A stretch of 64,000 bases of DNA, taken from Sphingobium arseniciresistens. GTDB lineage: Bacteria; Pseudomonadota; Alphaproteobacteria; Sphingomonadales; Sphingomonadaceae. Each line of letters begins with the position of its first letter. The first letter of the stretch is position 1. Under the pieces are notes generated by a model. It worked only from the letters and a program-made list of their open reading frames with translations, did no database searches and was not told the origin of the DNA. The stretch covers positions 124,001 through 188,000 of the forward strand of contig JARFNK010000011.1 in the NCBI GenBank assembly GCA_029167225.1, given 5' to 3'. This document shows, in pieces, positions 18,754-27,906 of the stretch. A program made the translations under genes and the position numbers.

Positions 18754-20174
18754 GCCTGCGCGCTTTCAGGAAGACCTGGCGCTGCCTTGGTCGCCGCCCG
18801 GGCCATCAGCACTGCCACGGCACAGGAGGCGAGGCGCGTGCGCAGACTGTCGGCGCGGCTCGTAAGGATGATCGGCACGCGCGCCCCCAGTACGATGCCC
18901 GCTGCGTCCGCTCCGCCTAGGAAGGTGAGCTGCTTGGCGAGCATGTTGCCTGCTTCGAGATTGGGGACGACCAGGATTTCTGCCTTGCCGGCGACCGGCG
19001 AGACGATGCCCTTCTCCTTGGCTGCCGCTTCGCTGATCGCATTGTCGAAGGCGAGGGGACCATCGAGCAGGCCGCCGGTGATCTGCCCCCGATCGGCCAT
19101 CTTGCACAGGGCTGCCGCGTCGAGGGTGGAAGGCATGTCGGGATTGACAGTCTCTACCGCTGAAAGAATCGCGACCTTGGGCTCGGCGATGCCGATCACA
19201 TGGGCAAGATCGATGGCATTGCGAATGATGTCGGCCTTGTCGTTAAGAGTTGGCGCGATGTTGATCGCCGCATCGGTGATGATCAGCGGCGTCGGATGGT
19301 CCGGCACATCCATGACATAGGCATGGCTGATCCTGCGCTCGGTTCTGAGGCCCGTTGCGGAGGGAACGACCGCGCCCATCAGTTCGTCAGTATGAAGCGA
19401 GCCTTTCATGAGCAGCCTTGCTTCGCCCGAGCGGATCAGCGCGACGGCTTTTGCGGCCGCGTCATGGCTGTGGTCGGCATTGATCAGGCGGAAGCCCGAG
19501 ATATCCTTGCCTGCTTCCTGCGCCGCCTTTCGGATCCTCCCTTCGGGGCCGACAAGGATGGGCGCGATCAGCTTCGCCTCGGCCGCCTCGACGACCGCCG
19601 AAATGGCTGCGGCGCTGCATGGATGGGCAACGGCGGTGCTCTCGGGTACGCCATTCGACGTCAACTCGATCAGCCGCCGATAACCGTCATGATCGCGGAT
19701 CTGAACCTCAGGGAGCGCGGTGCGGGGACGGCGAACCTTCTCGGATGGTGCCTTCACCTCGGCCTGACCCGAGATCACGACTTCGCCATTCTGATTGACG
19801 CAGCGGCAATCGAATAGAACGATGTGATGCTCCGCCCGTTTCTCAGCAACTGTCACCGATGCGGTGATGGTGTCGCCCAGACCCACCGGATGTGCGAAGC
19901 GCAGCGACTGGCTGAGATAGATGGCGCCCGGCCCAGGCAATTCGGTTCCCAGCACGGCGGAGATGAGCCCACCGCCCCACATGCCATGCGCGATGACCCG
20001 CCGGAACAGGTCGGTCGCGGCATAGTCCGCGTCGAGATGCGCCGGATTGACGTCGCCCGACACGAGCGCGAAGAGTTGGATATCTCGCTCACCCAGAGTA
20101 CGTACGATGCTCGCCGTTTCACCGATTTCGATTTCGTCGAACGTGCGGTTCTCGATCATGCCATCGTCTGTCAT
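18750..20174 (-). CDS. Bifunctional MaoC-like hydratase/phosphate acyltransferase
   Basis: A 474-residue fusion. Residues about 1-145 form a MaoC hot-dog domain with the hydratase motif (GDVNPAHLDADYAATDLFRRVIAHGMWGG; catalytic Asp/His expected here). Residues about 155-465 are a Pta/Ptb-type acyltransferase (LIELTSNGVPESTAVAHP, MKGSLHTDELMGAVV, ITDAAINIAPTL). The first part would hydrate (R)-enoyl-CoA, the second makes acyl phosphate. This fusion is known beside ackA and phaC in proteobacteria. It starts 3 nt after phaC and overlaps ackA. Confidence 0.88.
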   Translation of the reverse strand: MTDDGMIENRTFDEIEIGETASIVRTLGERDIQLFALVSGDVNPAHLDADYAATDLFRRVIAHGMWGGGLISAVLGTELPGPGAIYLSQSLRFAHPVGLGDTITASVTVAEKRAEHHIVLFDCRCVNQNGEVVISGQAEVKAPSEKVRRPRTALPEVQIRDHDGYRRLIELTSNGVPESTAVAHPCSAAAISAVVEAAEAKLIAPILVGPEGRIRKAAQEAGKDISGFRLINADHSHDAAAKAVALIRSGEARLLMKGSLHTDELMGAVVPSATGLRTERRISHAYVMDVPDHPTPLIITDAAINIAPTLNDKADIIRNAIDLAHVIGIAEPKVAILSAVETVNPDMPSTLDAAALCKMADRGQITGGLLDGPLAFDNAISEAAAKEKGIVSPVAGKAEILVVPNLEAGNMLAKQLTFLGGADAAGIVLGARVPIILTSRADSLRTRLASCAVAVLMARAATKAAPGLPESAQA

Positions 20175-20177
20175 GGC

Positions 20178-21935
20178 TCAGCGCTCCAGCACATAGTGGC
20201 CGGGCGCATCCGCGATGGGGGCATAACCCTTGTCGGGTGCGCCCAGGGGCGGGGGAGCGACCGGCGCGCCGGATTGGCGGGAAAGCCATTCCGCCCATTC
20301 GATCCACCAGCTGCCCTGCTTGGGCTCGGCGTGCTCTTCCCACTCCTCCGGATCATAGGTAAGACCATCGGCTTCCCGGGTCAGCACCTTGAAGCGGCGA
20401 CCTTTGTGGCCGGGCTCGGAAACGATGCCGGCATTGTGACCGCCACTCGTCAGAACGAAAGTGATTTCCGCATCGGTCAGAAGATGGATCTTGTGGACCG
20501 ACCGCCAGGGCGCGACATGGTCGCGCTCGGTACCGACCACGAACAGGGGCTTGCGGATCGCGGAGAGCGCAATGCTCCTGCCGCCGGCCTTGTATTTGCC
20601 CTCGGCGAGATCGTCGTCTAGATACAGGCGCCGCAGATACTGGCTGTGCATGGCATAGGGCATGCGCGTGCCGTCGGCGTTCCACGCCATGAGGTCGTTC
20701 AGCGATTCCCGCTCGCCCATGAGATACGTGCCCAGCACGCGCGACCAGACAAGGTCGTTGGACTTCAGGATCTGGAATGCGCCGCCCATCTGGCTGCCGT
20801 CGAGATAGCCACGGCTCCACATCATCTTTTCAAGCAGATCGAGCTGTCCCTCGTCGATGAAGAGGCCAAGCTCGCCCGGTTCGCTGAACTCTGTCTGGGT
20901 CGCCAGAAGCGTGGCGCTGGCAATGCGCTCGTCGCCGTCGCGCGCCATCGTGGCGAGGGCGATCGAGAGCAGGGTACCGCCTATGCAGTAGCCCACTGCA
21001 TGGATGGACGATGCGCCCGTTATCGCCGTGATCGCATCGAGCGCCGCCATCGGCCCCATCAGCCGATACGCCTCCATGTCGAGATCGCGATCCTCGGTTC
21101 CCGGATTGTGCCAGGAGATCATGAAGACGGTGTAGCCCTGGCTGGTCAGCCAATTGACCATCGAGTTTTCGGGCGAGAGGTCGAGGATGTAGTATTTCAT
21201 GATCCAGGCCGGAACGATCAGGATCGGTTCGGGCCGGACCTTGTCGGTCGTTGGTTCATATTGGATCAGTTCGATGAGCCGGTTGCGATAGACGACCTTG
21301 CCCTTTGCCGTGGCGACCGTGTCGCCGACCCGGAAATCCTCGACACCGACGGGGGGAAGGCCTCGCACGAGATGCTGCATGTCCTCCACGAGATGCTGGA
21401 AGCCGTCGACCAGGCACTTGCCCCCGGTTTCGACGATCCGCTGCTGAAGCAGGGGGTTGGTGGCCAGAAAATTGGTCGGCGCGACCATGTCAAGGATCTG
21501 CCGCGCGGTGAACTGGACCATATCCTCATAATGGCTGTTCACGCCGCCCACGCCAGTCGTGGCGGCATGCCACCATTGCTGCTGGAGGAGGAATGCCTGC
21601 GAGAGGATATTGAAAGGCGGTTTCTGCCAGGCCGAATCGGAGAAACGCCGATCCTGCGGAAGCGGCTCGATAGCGAGCCCCGCGTTGCTGTCGGATGCGC
21701 TTCGCGCCGCATAATCGAATAGACGCATATGCTTGCGGCCCATTTTCGCGGCCAGTTGCAACTGTTTTCCCGGCGAGAGGGCGAGGTGCAGCGCCCAGTT
21801 CGAGAAGGCCTCGACCAGGGTTGCGGGCGACAAGCCCAGCGTCACCTGTGCGATCGCGCCGCCCGCAGCATTGTCGAGCGTCTCGGCAATCCCGTCGAGC
21901 GGGTCGGGAGGCGATGTTATGATGTCAGCGCTCAT
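20178..21935 (-). CDS. phaC: Class I poly(3-hydroxyalkanoate) synthase
   Basis: A 585-residue synthase. The catalytic lipase-like box is GYCIGGTLL, with the nucleophile Cys. The N-terminal domain includes FNILSQAFLLQQQWW, then PTNFLATNPLLQQRIVETGG and the alpha/beta core PILIVPAWIMKYYILDLSP. The conserved Asp and His (ERDHVAPW and GGHNAGIV) complete the triad. It polymerises 3-hydroxyacyl-CoA into storage granules. It lies downstream of phaB, phaA and lptB and 3 nt before the maoC-pta gene. Confidence 0.93.
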   Translation of the reverse strand: MSADIITSPPDPLDGIAETLDNAAGGAIAQVTLGLSPATLVEAFSNWALHLALSPGKQLQLAAKMGRKHMRLFDYAARSASDSNAGLAIEPLPQDRRFSDSAWQKPPFNILSQAFLLQQQWWHAATTGVGGVNSHYEDMVQFTARQILDMVAPTNFLATNPLLQQRIVETGGKCLVDGFQHLVEDMQHLVRGLPPVGVEDFRVGDTVATAKGKVVYRNRLIELIQYEPTTDKVRPEPILIVPAWIMKYYILDLSPENSMVNWLTSQGYTVFMISWHNPGTEDRDLDMEAYRLMGPMAALDAITAITGASSIHAVGYCIGGTLLSIALATMARDGDERIASATLLATQTEFSEPGELGLFIDEGQLDLLEKMMWSRGYLDGSQMGGAFQILKSNDLVWSRVLGTYLMGERESLNDLMAWNADGTRMPYAMHSQYLRRLYLDDDLAEGKYKAGGRSIALSAIRKPLFVVGTERDHVAPWRSVHKIHLLTDAEITFVLTSGGHNAGIVSEPGHKGRRFKVLTREADGLTYDPEEWEEHAEPKQGSWWIEWAEWLSRQSGAPVAPPPLGAPDKGYAPIADAPGHYVLER

Positions 21936-22004
21936 GATGGATCCTTATGTGCGAGATAATCTCAAGATCAGTGAATGTTTGCCAATCTGCCGGTTCGGTT
22001 GAAA

Positions 22005-22829
22005 TCATCCCTCGTAATCCTCGCCAAGATAGAGTCGCCGCACGTCAGGATCGTGAAGGACCGCCTGCGGCGCGCCGGCAAACAGTAGCTTGCCGGCATG
22101 GATGACATAGGCCCGGTCGACGAGTTCGAGCATCTCGTGGACATTGTGGTCGGTAATGAGGATGGCCACGCCGCGCGCCTTGAGATCCCGGACCATCGCC
22201 TTGATGTCGGCGATCGACATGGGGTCGATGCCAGCAAAGGGCTCATCGAGCAGAATGACCTTCGGCTCGGCACCCATGGCCCGCGCGATCTCGCACCGGC
22301 GGCGTTCGCCCCCGGAGAGAGCAAGCGCCGACAATGCGCGCAGATGCGTGATGTTGAATTCGGCCAGCAACGCATCCAGCCGTCTGCGGATGATATCGGG
22401 ATCGCGTACGCGCAGTTCGAGCACCGCACGGATATTCTCCTCGACGCTCATACCCCGAAAGATCGAGGCCTCCTGCGGAAGATAGCCAAGGCCGCGTCTG
22501 CCGCGCCCATCCATCGTCAGGGATGTCACATCCTCTCCGCCCAGCAGGATCCGCCCTCCGTCCAGGGGAATGATTCCCATTATGCCATAGAAACAGATGG
22601 TCTTGCCCGCGCCGTTCGGCCCCAGCAGGCCGACTACCTCGCCCGACCCGACATCGAGAGAGACACTGTCGAGAACCTTGCGAGAGCCGAACGATTTTCC
22701 GATCTGCCGGACCGAGAGCGCAAAAGTGATCGGCTTGGATACCACGCCGCTGTCCGGCCACACCGCATCGGCATCACGCGCGCAGCCTGATCCTGACCCG
22801 GCGTCAAGCGGTGGAGCCTCTTCGAACAC
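22005..22829 (-). CDS. lptB: LptB-like ABC transporter ATPase
   Basis: A 274-residue ATPase with Walker A GPNGAGKTICFYGIMGI, LGYLPQEASIFRGMSVEENI, signature LSGGERRRCEIARAM, Walker B VILLDEPFAGIDPMSI and switch His ITDHNVHE, all strongly LptB-like (LPS export ATPase). It has about 30 extra N-terminal residues before ITFALSVRQIGKSFG; an internal start such as GTG is possible. It sits between phaA and phaC, with no lptC, lptA or other lpt gene nearby. It may be a second LptB, or an ATPase recruited to another envelope transporter. Confidence 0.8.
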   Translation of the reverse strand: MFEEAPPLDAGSGSGCARDADAVWPDSGVVSKPITFALSVRQIGKSFGSRKVLDSVSLDVGSGEVVGLLGPNGAGKTICFYGIMGIIPLDGGRILLGGEDVTSLTMDGRGRRGLGYLPQEASIFRGMSVEENIRAVLELRVRDPDIIRRRLDALLAEFNITHLRALSALALSGGERRRCEIARAMGAEPKVILLDEPFAGIDPMSIADIKAMVRDLKARGVAILITDHNVHEMLELVDRAYVIHAGKLLFAGAPQAVLHDPDVRRLYLGEDYEG

Positions 22830-22890
22830 CCTTACACCACCGGCTGGAACAGACGCGGCTCGGGAGCTTGCCGTGGATCACGCGCCGGCG

Positions 22891-24072
22891 TCATAAGGCC
22901 TCCACGGCAAGAGCGACGCCCTGACCGCCGCCGATGCACAGGGTGACGAGGCCGCGCTTGAGATTGTCGCGCTTCATCGCGTGCAGCAGGCGGGTGGTGA
23001 GTACCGCGCCGGTGGCGCCAATCGGATGGCCGTGAGCGATGGCGCCGCCCTCGACATTGACGATCTCCTCCGCGAGCCCCAGTTCGCGCGTGACCGCGAT
23101 GGCGATGGCGGCGAACGCCTCGTTGATCTCGACACGATCGAGATCGGCGACCGACCAGCCCGCCCGTTCCAGCGCCTGGCGGACGGCGGGAACCGGGCCG
23201 AGGCCGAACAGGGCGGGCGCCACCGCGCCGACGCCGAAGGCGACCAGACGCCCGAGTGGAGTCACGCCGTTGCGGCCGGCCCAGTCCTCGCTGGCGACGA
23301 TCATCGCTGCGGCGCCGCTGTTGAGGCCGGGTGCGTTGCCCGCCGAGATCGTGCCCTCCGGGCGGAAAGCGGGCTTCAGGCGCGCCAGGCTTTCGAGGCT
23401 CGTATCGGGCCGGTTCTGCTCGTCCCTGCCGAAAATGATCGGGCCCTTACGCGAAGGGATTTCGACCGCGACGATCTCTTCCTCGAAACGGCCGTCGGCC
23501 TGGGCTGTGCTGAAATTCTGCTGGGAACGGACCGCCCAGGCATCCTGCGCATCGCGCGTAATCTGGAACTGGTTGACCAGATCCTCGGTGACCCAGCCGG
23601 AATGCTGGTTGCAGAAGGCATCGTTGAGACCGTCATGCAGCATGGCGTCGACGAGCTTGCCGTCACCCATGCGGTAGCCCCAGCGGCCTTTCTCGATGAG
23701 GTAAGGCGCCTGGTCCATATTCTCCATGCCCCCCGCCACGACGGCGTGGCTGAAGCCAAGCATGATCTCCTGCGCGGCCGACGCGATTGCCTGCGCGCCC
23801 GAGCCGCAGACGCGGTTCACGGTCAGGGCCGGTACGCTGTCGGGAAGCTTGGCGCTAATTGCCGCCTGACGCGCCGGGTTCATCTTCGCCCCGGCCTGGA
23901 CGACCTGGCCCATGACCACTGCATCGATGCTCTCGACGCCGACACCCGCGCGCCTGACCGTCTCGGCGATCGCGATGCTGCCGAGCTCCGGAGCCGTCAT
24001 GTCCTTGAGGGTTCCGCCATAGGCGCCGATCGGGGTTCGGACGGGCGCGCAGAGAACGACGTTGCTGGTCAT
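22891..24072 (-). CDS. phaA: Acetyl-CoA acetyltransferase (beta-ketothiolase)
   Basis: A 393-residue thiolase. The acylated Cys lies in NRVCGSGAQAIASA near residue 88. The C-terminal motifs NEAFAAIAIA, GGAIAHGHPIGATGA and the proton-donor Cys in LVTLCIGGGQGVAL are all present. It condenses two acetyl-CoA into acetoacetyl-CoA for PHB. phaB lies 22 bp upstream. A more general thiolase role cannot be excluded, but the phaB/phaC context supports PhaA. Confidence 0.9.
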   Translation of the reverse strand: MTSNVVLCAPVRTPIGAYGGTLKDMTAPELGSIAIAETVRRAGVGVESIDAVVMGQVVQAGAKMNPARQAAISAKLPDSVPALTVNRVCGSGAQAIASAAQEIMLGFSHAVVAGGMENMDQAPYLIEKGRWGYRMGDGKLVDAMLHDGLNDAFCNQHSGWVTEDLVNQFQITRDAQDAWAVRSQQNFSTAQADGRFEEEIVAVEIPSRKGPIIFGRDEQNRPDTSLESLARLKPAFRPEGTISAGNAPGLNSGAAAMIVASEDWAGRNGVTPLGRLVAFGVGAVAPALFGLGPVPAVRQALERAGWSVADLDRVEINEAFAAIAIAVTRELGLAEEIVNVEGGAIAHGHPIGATGAVLTTRLLHAMKRDNLKRGLVTLCIGGGQGVALAVEAL

Positions 24073-24094
24073 AGGAAATCCTTTCCTTGGGCCC

Positions 24095-24817
24095 TCAGGC
24101 CAGATATTTGCCGCCGTTGACCGACAGGGTGGCGCCGGTCACGAAACCTGCCTCATCCTCGACCAGGAAGAGCACGGCCCGTGCGATCTCCGCCGGCGTG
24201 CCGAGCCGCCCGACCGGGACCCCGGCAAGTACGGCCTTCAGCGCCTCCTCGGGCACCGCGGCGACCATGCCGGTGTCGGTGTAGCCGGGCGCGATCGCAT
24301 TGGCAGTGATGTTGCGGGAGGCACCTTCCAGCGCAAGCGCCTTGGTGAAGCCGATCACGCCGGCTTTCGCGGCGGCGTAGTTGGTTTGGCCGAACTGGCC
24401 GGAGAGGCCATTGACCGAACTGATATTGACGATCCGTCCGAAACGGCGTTCGCGCATGCCCTCGATCACGGCGCGGCACATGTTGAAGCATCCGCCAAGA
24501 TCCACGTCGATGACGCTTCGCCATTGCTCCTCGGTCATCTTGTGCAGTGTCCCGTCGCGGGTGATGCCCGCGTTATTGACGAGGATGTCGACCGGACCGA
24601 TGTCCGAGACAATCTTTGCCACGCCTTCCTGGCTCGCGGTGAAGTCGGCCACATTCCAGCTGTAGACCGGAATCGACGTCTCCCTGACGAAATGCTCGGC
24701 TACCTCGTCATTGCCATAATAGTTGGCGGCGACGAGGTAGCCCTTCTCCTTGAGGAGCTTGGCCGTCGCGGCGCCTATTCCGCTGACGCCGCCGGTGACA
24801 AGCGCGATTCTGGGCAT
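24095..24817 (-). CDS. phaB: Acetoacetyl-CoA reductase (first copy)
   Basis: A 240-residue SDR with ALVTGGVSGIGAATA at the N-terminus, VNNAGITRDG, the catalytic Ser-Tyr-Lys set (NISSVNGLSGQFGQTNYAAAK) and the C-terminal VNGGKYLA. PhaB reduces acetoacetyl-CoA to (R)-3-hydroxybutyryl-CoA. It is the first gene of the long minus-strand operon. A second phaB at 26.6-27.3 kb is roughly 60% alike by eye. Confidence 0.9.
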   Translation of the reverse strand: MPRIALVTGGVSGIGAATAKLLKEKGYLVAANYYGNDEVAEHFVRETSIPVYSWNVADFTASQEGVAKIVSDIGPVDILVNNAGITRDGTLHKMTEEQWRSVIDVDLGGCFNMCRAVIEGMRERRFGRIVNISSVNGLSGQFGQTNYAAAKAGVIGFTKALALEGASRNITANAIAPGYTDTGMVAAVPEEALKAVLAGVPVGRLGTPAEIARAVLFLVEDEAGFVTGATLSVNGGKYLA

Positions 24818-24851
24818 GAATATTGTCCTTCAGGCTGAAAATGGGAGCGCA

Positions 24852-25079
24852 TCATTGCGCGAGGCGACCGCTATCGACCGGATAGCAGCCGCCGAAAATG
24901 AACGAGTCGCGATCAGATCGCTGGGCGGCGACGAGTGCCGCGATCTCCTCAGGCTGCCTTAGCCGGGAGATGGCATGCGCGCGATTATGTCGGGCGGTGG
25001 ATGCGCATCGGTCGAGGCGTCCACCGCTTCCCGAAGCAGCGCCCGGGATGAAAATGACCTTGTCCTGGATATCAGGCAT
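24852..25079 (-). pseudogene. SDR gene with its middle deleted
   Basis: The 75-residue frame starts like an SDR (DKVIFIPGAASGSG, family VIFITGAASGIG). After a short unrelated run it goes straight to an SDR C-terminus (ISRLRQPEEIAALV, then FGGCYPVDSGRLAQ). The middle of a normal ~250-residue protein, with the catalytic Tyr and Lys, is gone. Several glycines or threonines of the motifs have also changed. It is a dead remnant in front of phaB. Confidence 0.6.
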
Positions 25080-25758
25080 ATGACTTCTCCGGCCTTGAGC
25101 AGTTACCAGCCGAAAATCGGGGCCGGACAAAAGGTGCGGAGACACTCCCGGCCGGGGGCGTCACCGCGCGCCATTTCACGCAACCTCTCCTGCCGCTGCC
25201 ATTGTCGGCGGTCGCAACGGCTTTCGCCGTGAAGCCGGTCATCCGCCATCCGGAACTATACTTATAAGTTTCGTATTCCCGACGTCAACGGCGTCCGCAG
25301 ATCACGCCATGCATCACGGCGGCGGCCGTCTTGCCCTCGGGTTGGGGCATCCGGACTTTGCGCTCTATCTGTGCTGGCATCACGCCCGGTAGCGACTGTC
25401 ATTCCCAGGATGACGATGCCGACGGCAACCAGCATGGCCTCCATTATGCCGCAGCGCACCAAGCGGGACGCGGCATTCCAGGCGATCTCGACGACGGTCG
25501 TCCATGGCTTGCAGGCGAAGCCTTTGCGTCGCCAACATCATGAATGTCCTTCCGCACACGGCCCTGCATGAGTTCGTACCTGCCGACCGCGCCGCATCCG
25601 CCCATCCGCGACCACCTCCTCAGCATAGCCGTTAGAACGGCCCTCAGCGGGTCACAGTGGTCACCGATCCGGGATTGCAACCCAAGCTCGGTTGATGCTT
25701 ATTTCTCATGCCCGGAGTTCAGCTGGCCCGCAGGCGCGGGGAATGACCGAAGCCCTAC
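25080..25758. other. Gene-poor stretch with possible remnant
   Basis: No firm gene. On the minus strand around 25262-25540 a frame without a clear start reads EIAWNAASRLVRCGIMEAM and then a hydrophobic helix (LVAVGIVILGMTVA), which may be the end of a small membrane protein. A 9-bp motif TATACTTAT at 25257 occurs inverted at 26536, in the tetR/phaB2 gap. Confidence 0.3.
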
Positions 25759-26454
25759 TCAGGTCCCACACCCATCCTGTTGCGGGAAAGATAGAATAGC
25801 CCGGAAGATAAAGTCTATCGCCTGCTCCAGATAGGCGGTTTTTGCCTGCGGAGTATCTGGCAGGTCCTTGCGGATGAGGATCCGCTGGCGTGGTGCGGTG
25901 ACCAGAGCGTCGAAAATAAACACCGCGAGAAAGGGCGGGTCGAAGGAGCCGGCATGATCCGGTCCGGCCGCTTCCTCAATCAATGTCCGGATCAGTGCAA
26001 TTCCCGGATTGATCCCGAGTAAAGTCTGGATGTCGATATCGTCGATATTCTGATCTCGAACCCAGTATGCAAGCTTCTCAAGCCCGATGATTTCCGGCTT
26101 GAGGCAAAGGTCGAGCATCTTTTGCGCGGTTCGCAGCAAGCGCTCGCGCGGGCATCCGGAGCGCATCGTCGCGACGATGGGTTTCAGGCGATCGTCGATC
26201 GCGTACTGCATCACTGCGACCAGCAGCCCCTTCTTCGAACCGTAGCGCGCATAAAGGGTGCGCTTGGACACGTTCGCCGCTGCTGCGACATCATCCATGC
26301 TCGTTCCTTCGGGGCCGTCGGCGACGAAACGCGCCAATGCGATTTCGAGAATATGCTCGCCGAGGCGTGCGGCAACGTCCTGGGTGGGCCTGCCGCCTTG
26401 GGGGTCGCGCGGTGGGAGGCCGCGCTTGCGTGGATTTGTTCTCGATGTCGTCAC
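25759..26454 (-). CDS. TetR family transcriptional regulator
   Basis: A repressor-type protein of about 231 residues. The N-terminal TetR helix-turn-helix reads ILEIALARFVADGPEGTSMD, then VAAAANVSKRTLYARYGSKKGL. The C-terminal ligand domain is of the TetR_C/AefR-like kind. The GTG at 26454 is a likely start (VTTSRTNPRKRGLPPRD); no ATG gives a better one. It diverges from the second phaB, so it probably controls that gene and itself through the 160-bp gap. A ligand is unknown. Confidence 0.85.
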   Translation of the reverse strand: MTTSRTNPRKRGLPPRDPQGGRPTQDVAARLGEHILEIALARFVADGPEGTSMDDVAAAANVSKRTLYARYGSKKGLLVAVMQYAIDDRLKPIVATMRSGCPRERLLRTAQKMLDLCLKPEIIGLEKLAYWVRDQNIDDIDIQTLLGINPGIALIRTLIEEAAGPDHAGSFDPPFLAVFIFDALVTAPRQRILIRKDLPDTPQAKTAYLEQAIDFIFRAILSFPQQDGCGT

Positions 26455-26616
26455 GTTATCGTCATTAGACCTAATTTCGGCGCGCCTCAAAGATCGCTCT
26501 TGATCCTCGAGCGAGCAATGGCAATAACAAAACCCATAAGTATACATACGCATTGTCCGGAGAGGCTGCGCGATGGAGTCGTCGCGCTGAAGCCTGAGAG
26601 AAGGGAACCGGATGAT
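26455..26616. promoter_or_regulatory. Divergent tetR/phaB2 control region
   Basis: The gap must hold both promoters. CATAAGTATACATACG at 26535 includes TAAGTATA, which also occurs before the universal stress gene (about 6994) and, inverted, at 25257 upstream of phaB1. It could be a shared operator or a -10-like element; this is inferred from repetition only. Confidence 0.35.
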
Positions 26617-27345
26617 ATGACTGACATCGCACTTGTAACCGGCGGCACGCGTGGCATTGGCGCCGCGATCGCCGTTGCGCTCAAGGCAGGGGGCTGGGAG
26701 GTTGCCAGTGTCTATCACGGCAACGATCGGGCGGCCCAGCAGTTCAGGCAGGAAACGGGCATATCGGTGTTCCGCTGGGACGTCGCGGATGAAGCTGCCT
26801 GCCGCAACGGCGTGGCCGAAGTTGAAGCGGAACTTGGTCCGATCTCTGCGCTCGTCAACAATGCCGGGATCACGCGTGACGCAATGTTCCACCGGATGGC
26901 CTGGAGCCAGTGGCGCGAAGTGCTGGCGACCAATCTCGACTCGATGTTCACGATGACACGCGCGGTGATCGAGGGCATGCGCGAGCGCGGGTTCGGGCGC
27001 ATCATCAACATCTCCTCGATCAACGGCCAGAAGGGCCAGGTCGGTCAGGTCAATTATTCGGCCGCCAAGGCTGGTGTGATTGGTTTCACCAAGGCGCTGG
27101 CTCAGGAGAATGCCGCTCGCGGCATCACGGTCAATGCCGTCTGCCCCGGCTATGTCGACACCGACATGGTCGCTGCCGTCAGGGACGAGGTGCGGGCCGC
27201 TATCGTCGCCGGCATTCCGATTGGCCGGTTGGGCGCGCCGCAAGAGATCGCCGAGGCCGTTTCCTATCTGGCCTCGCCCGGGGCGGCTTTCTGTACCGGA
27301 TCCGTGCTCACCATCAACGGAGGGCAATATATCGCCAACGGATAG
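26617..27345 (+). CDS. phaB: Acetoacetyl-CoA reductase (second copy)
   Basis: A 242-residue SDR starting MTDIALVTGGTRGIGAAIAV. It has VNNAGITRDAMFHRM, the catalytic region NISSINGQKGQVGQVNYSAAK and the end TINGGQYIANG, all PhaB-like. The ATG at 26617 follows GAGAGAAGGG; a much longer open frame upstream is the antisense of tetR. It is followed by a phasin gene, so this copy belongs with granule coating and the TetR regulator rather than the big operon. Confidence 0.9.
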   Translation: MTDIALVTGGTRGIGAAIAVALKAGGWEVASVYHGNDRAAQQFRQETGISVFRWDVADEAACRNGVAEVEAELGPISALVNNAGITRDAMFHRMAWSQWREVLATNLDSMFTMTRAVIEGMRERGFGRIINISSINGQKGQVGQVNYSAAKAGVIGFTKALAQENAARGITVNAVCPGYVDTDMVAAVRDEVRAAIVAGIPIGRLGAPQEIAEAVSYLASPGAAFCTGSVLTINGGQYIANG

Positions 27346-27450
27346 GAGGTGCCGGATCGTCGCAACGACTAAGTGTCATCACGTATATCGCACCGCAGCA
27401 TCAGAAACCAGAACTGCTCCAACCGGTTCCGTTATGAAAGGAATGCTCCC

Positions 27451-27891
27451 ATGACCTATCCCTTCGATCAGATCGCCGCGCTCGGCAAAGCCAACGGGCA
27501 ATTCGCTACGGTGCTCGCGCAGATCGCGCGCGAGAGTGGCGAGACCTATGTGCAGATCAGCAGTAAGGCAGCCACGACAATTTTCGACCAGTTCAAGGAG
27601 TTCAAGCCCGGAAGCGTTCCCGCCTTGAAGGGGGAACAGTTCACGGGTCTTCTTGGTGAAATCGAGAAACGCCACGAAAACGCTTCGACGCGGATCAAAT
27701 CCGCGTTCGAGGAATGGCAAGGCGCGGTCAAGGATGCATTCTCGCAAGCTACGGAAGGCCAGCAGGCGTTCACCGAGAAGCTGGGCGTCTGGTTTCAGCC
27801 CGTGGCCAAAACGCCGGTAGCGCCGGAAAAGCCTGCCGAAGAGGCCGCCGCGACGCCACGCGCTGCAGCGAAATCCAAAGAGACAGCCTGA
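27451..27891 (+). CDS. phaP: Phasin family protein
   Basis: A 146-residue protein starting MTYPFDQIAALGKANGQFA, mostly amphipathic helix. It has the phasin pattern FDQFKEF and a helix FEEWQGAVKDAFSQATEGQQAF, then an Ala/Pro/Lys-rich tail (EEAAATPRAAAKSK). Phasins coat PHA granules and limit their size. AAAGGAA precedes the ATG. It lies 105 bp after phaB2 and is followed by a strong hairpin. Confidence 0.8.
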   Translation: MTYPFDQIAALGKANGQFATVLAQIARESGETYVQISSKAATTIFDQFKEFKPGSVPALKGEQFTGLLGEIEKRHENASTRIKSAFEEWQGAVKDAFSQATEGQQAFTEKLGVWFQPVAKTPVAPEKPAEEAAATPRAAAKSKETA

Positions 27892-27906
27892 GGGTGCAAC
27901 TCAGGC

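Noticed and set aside
17458-19320. A 620-codon open frame on the plus strand
   Set aside because: Antisense to ackA and pta; composition is that of a shadow frame.
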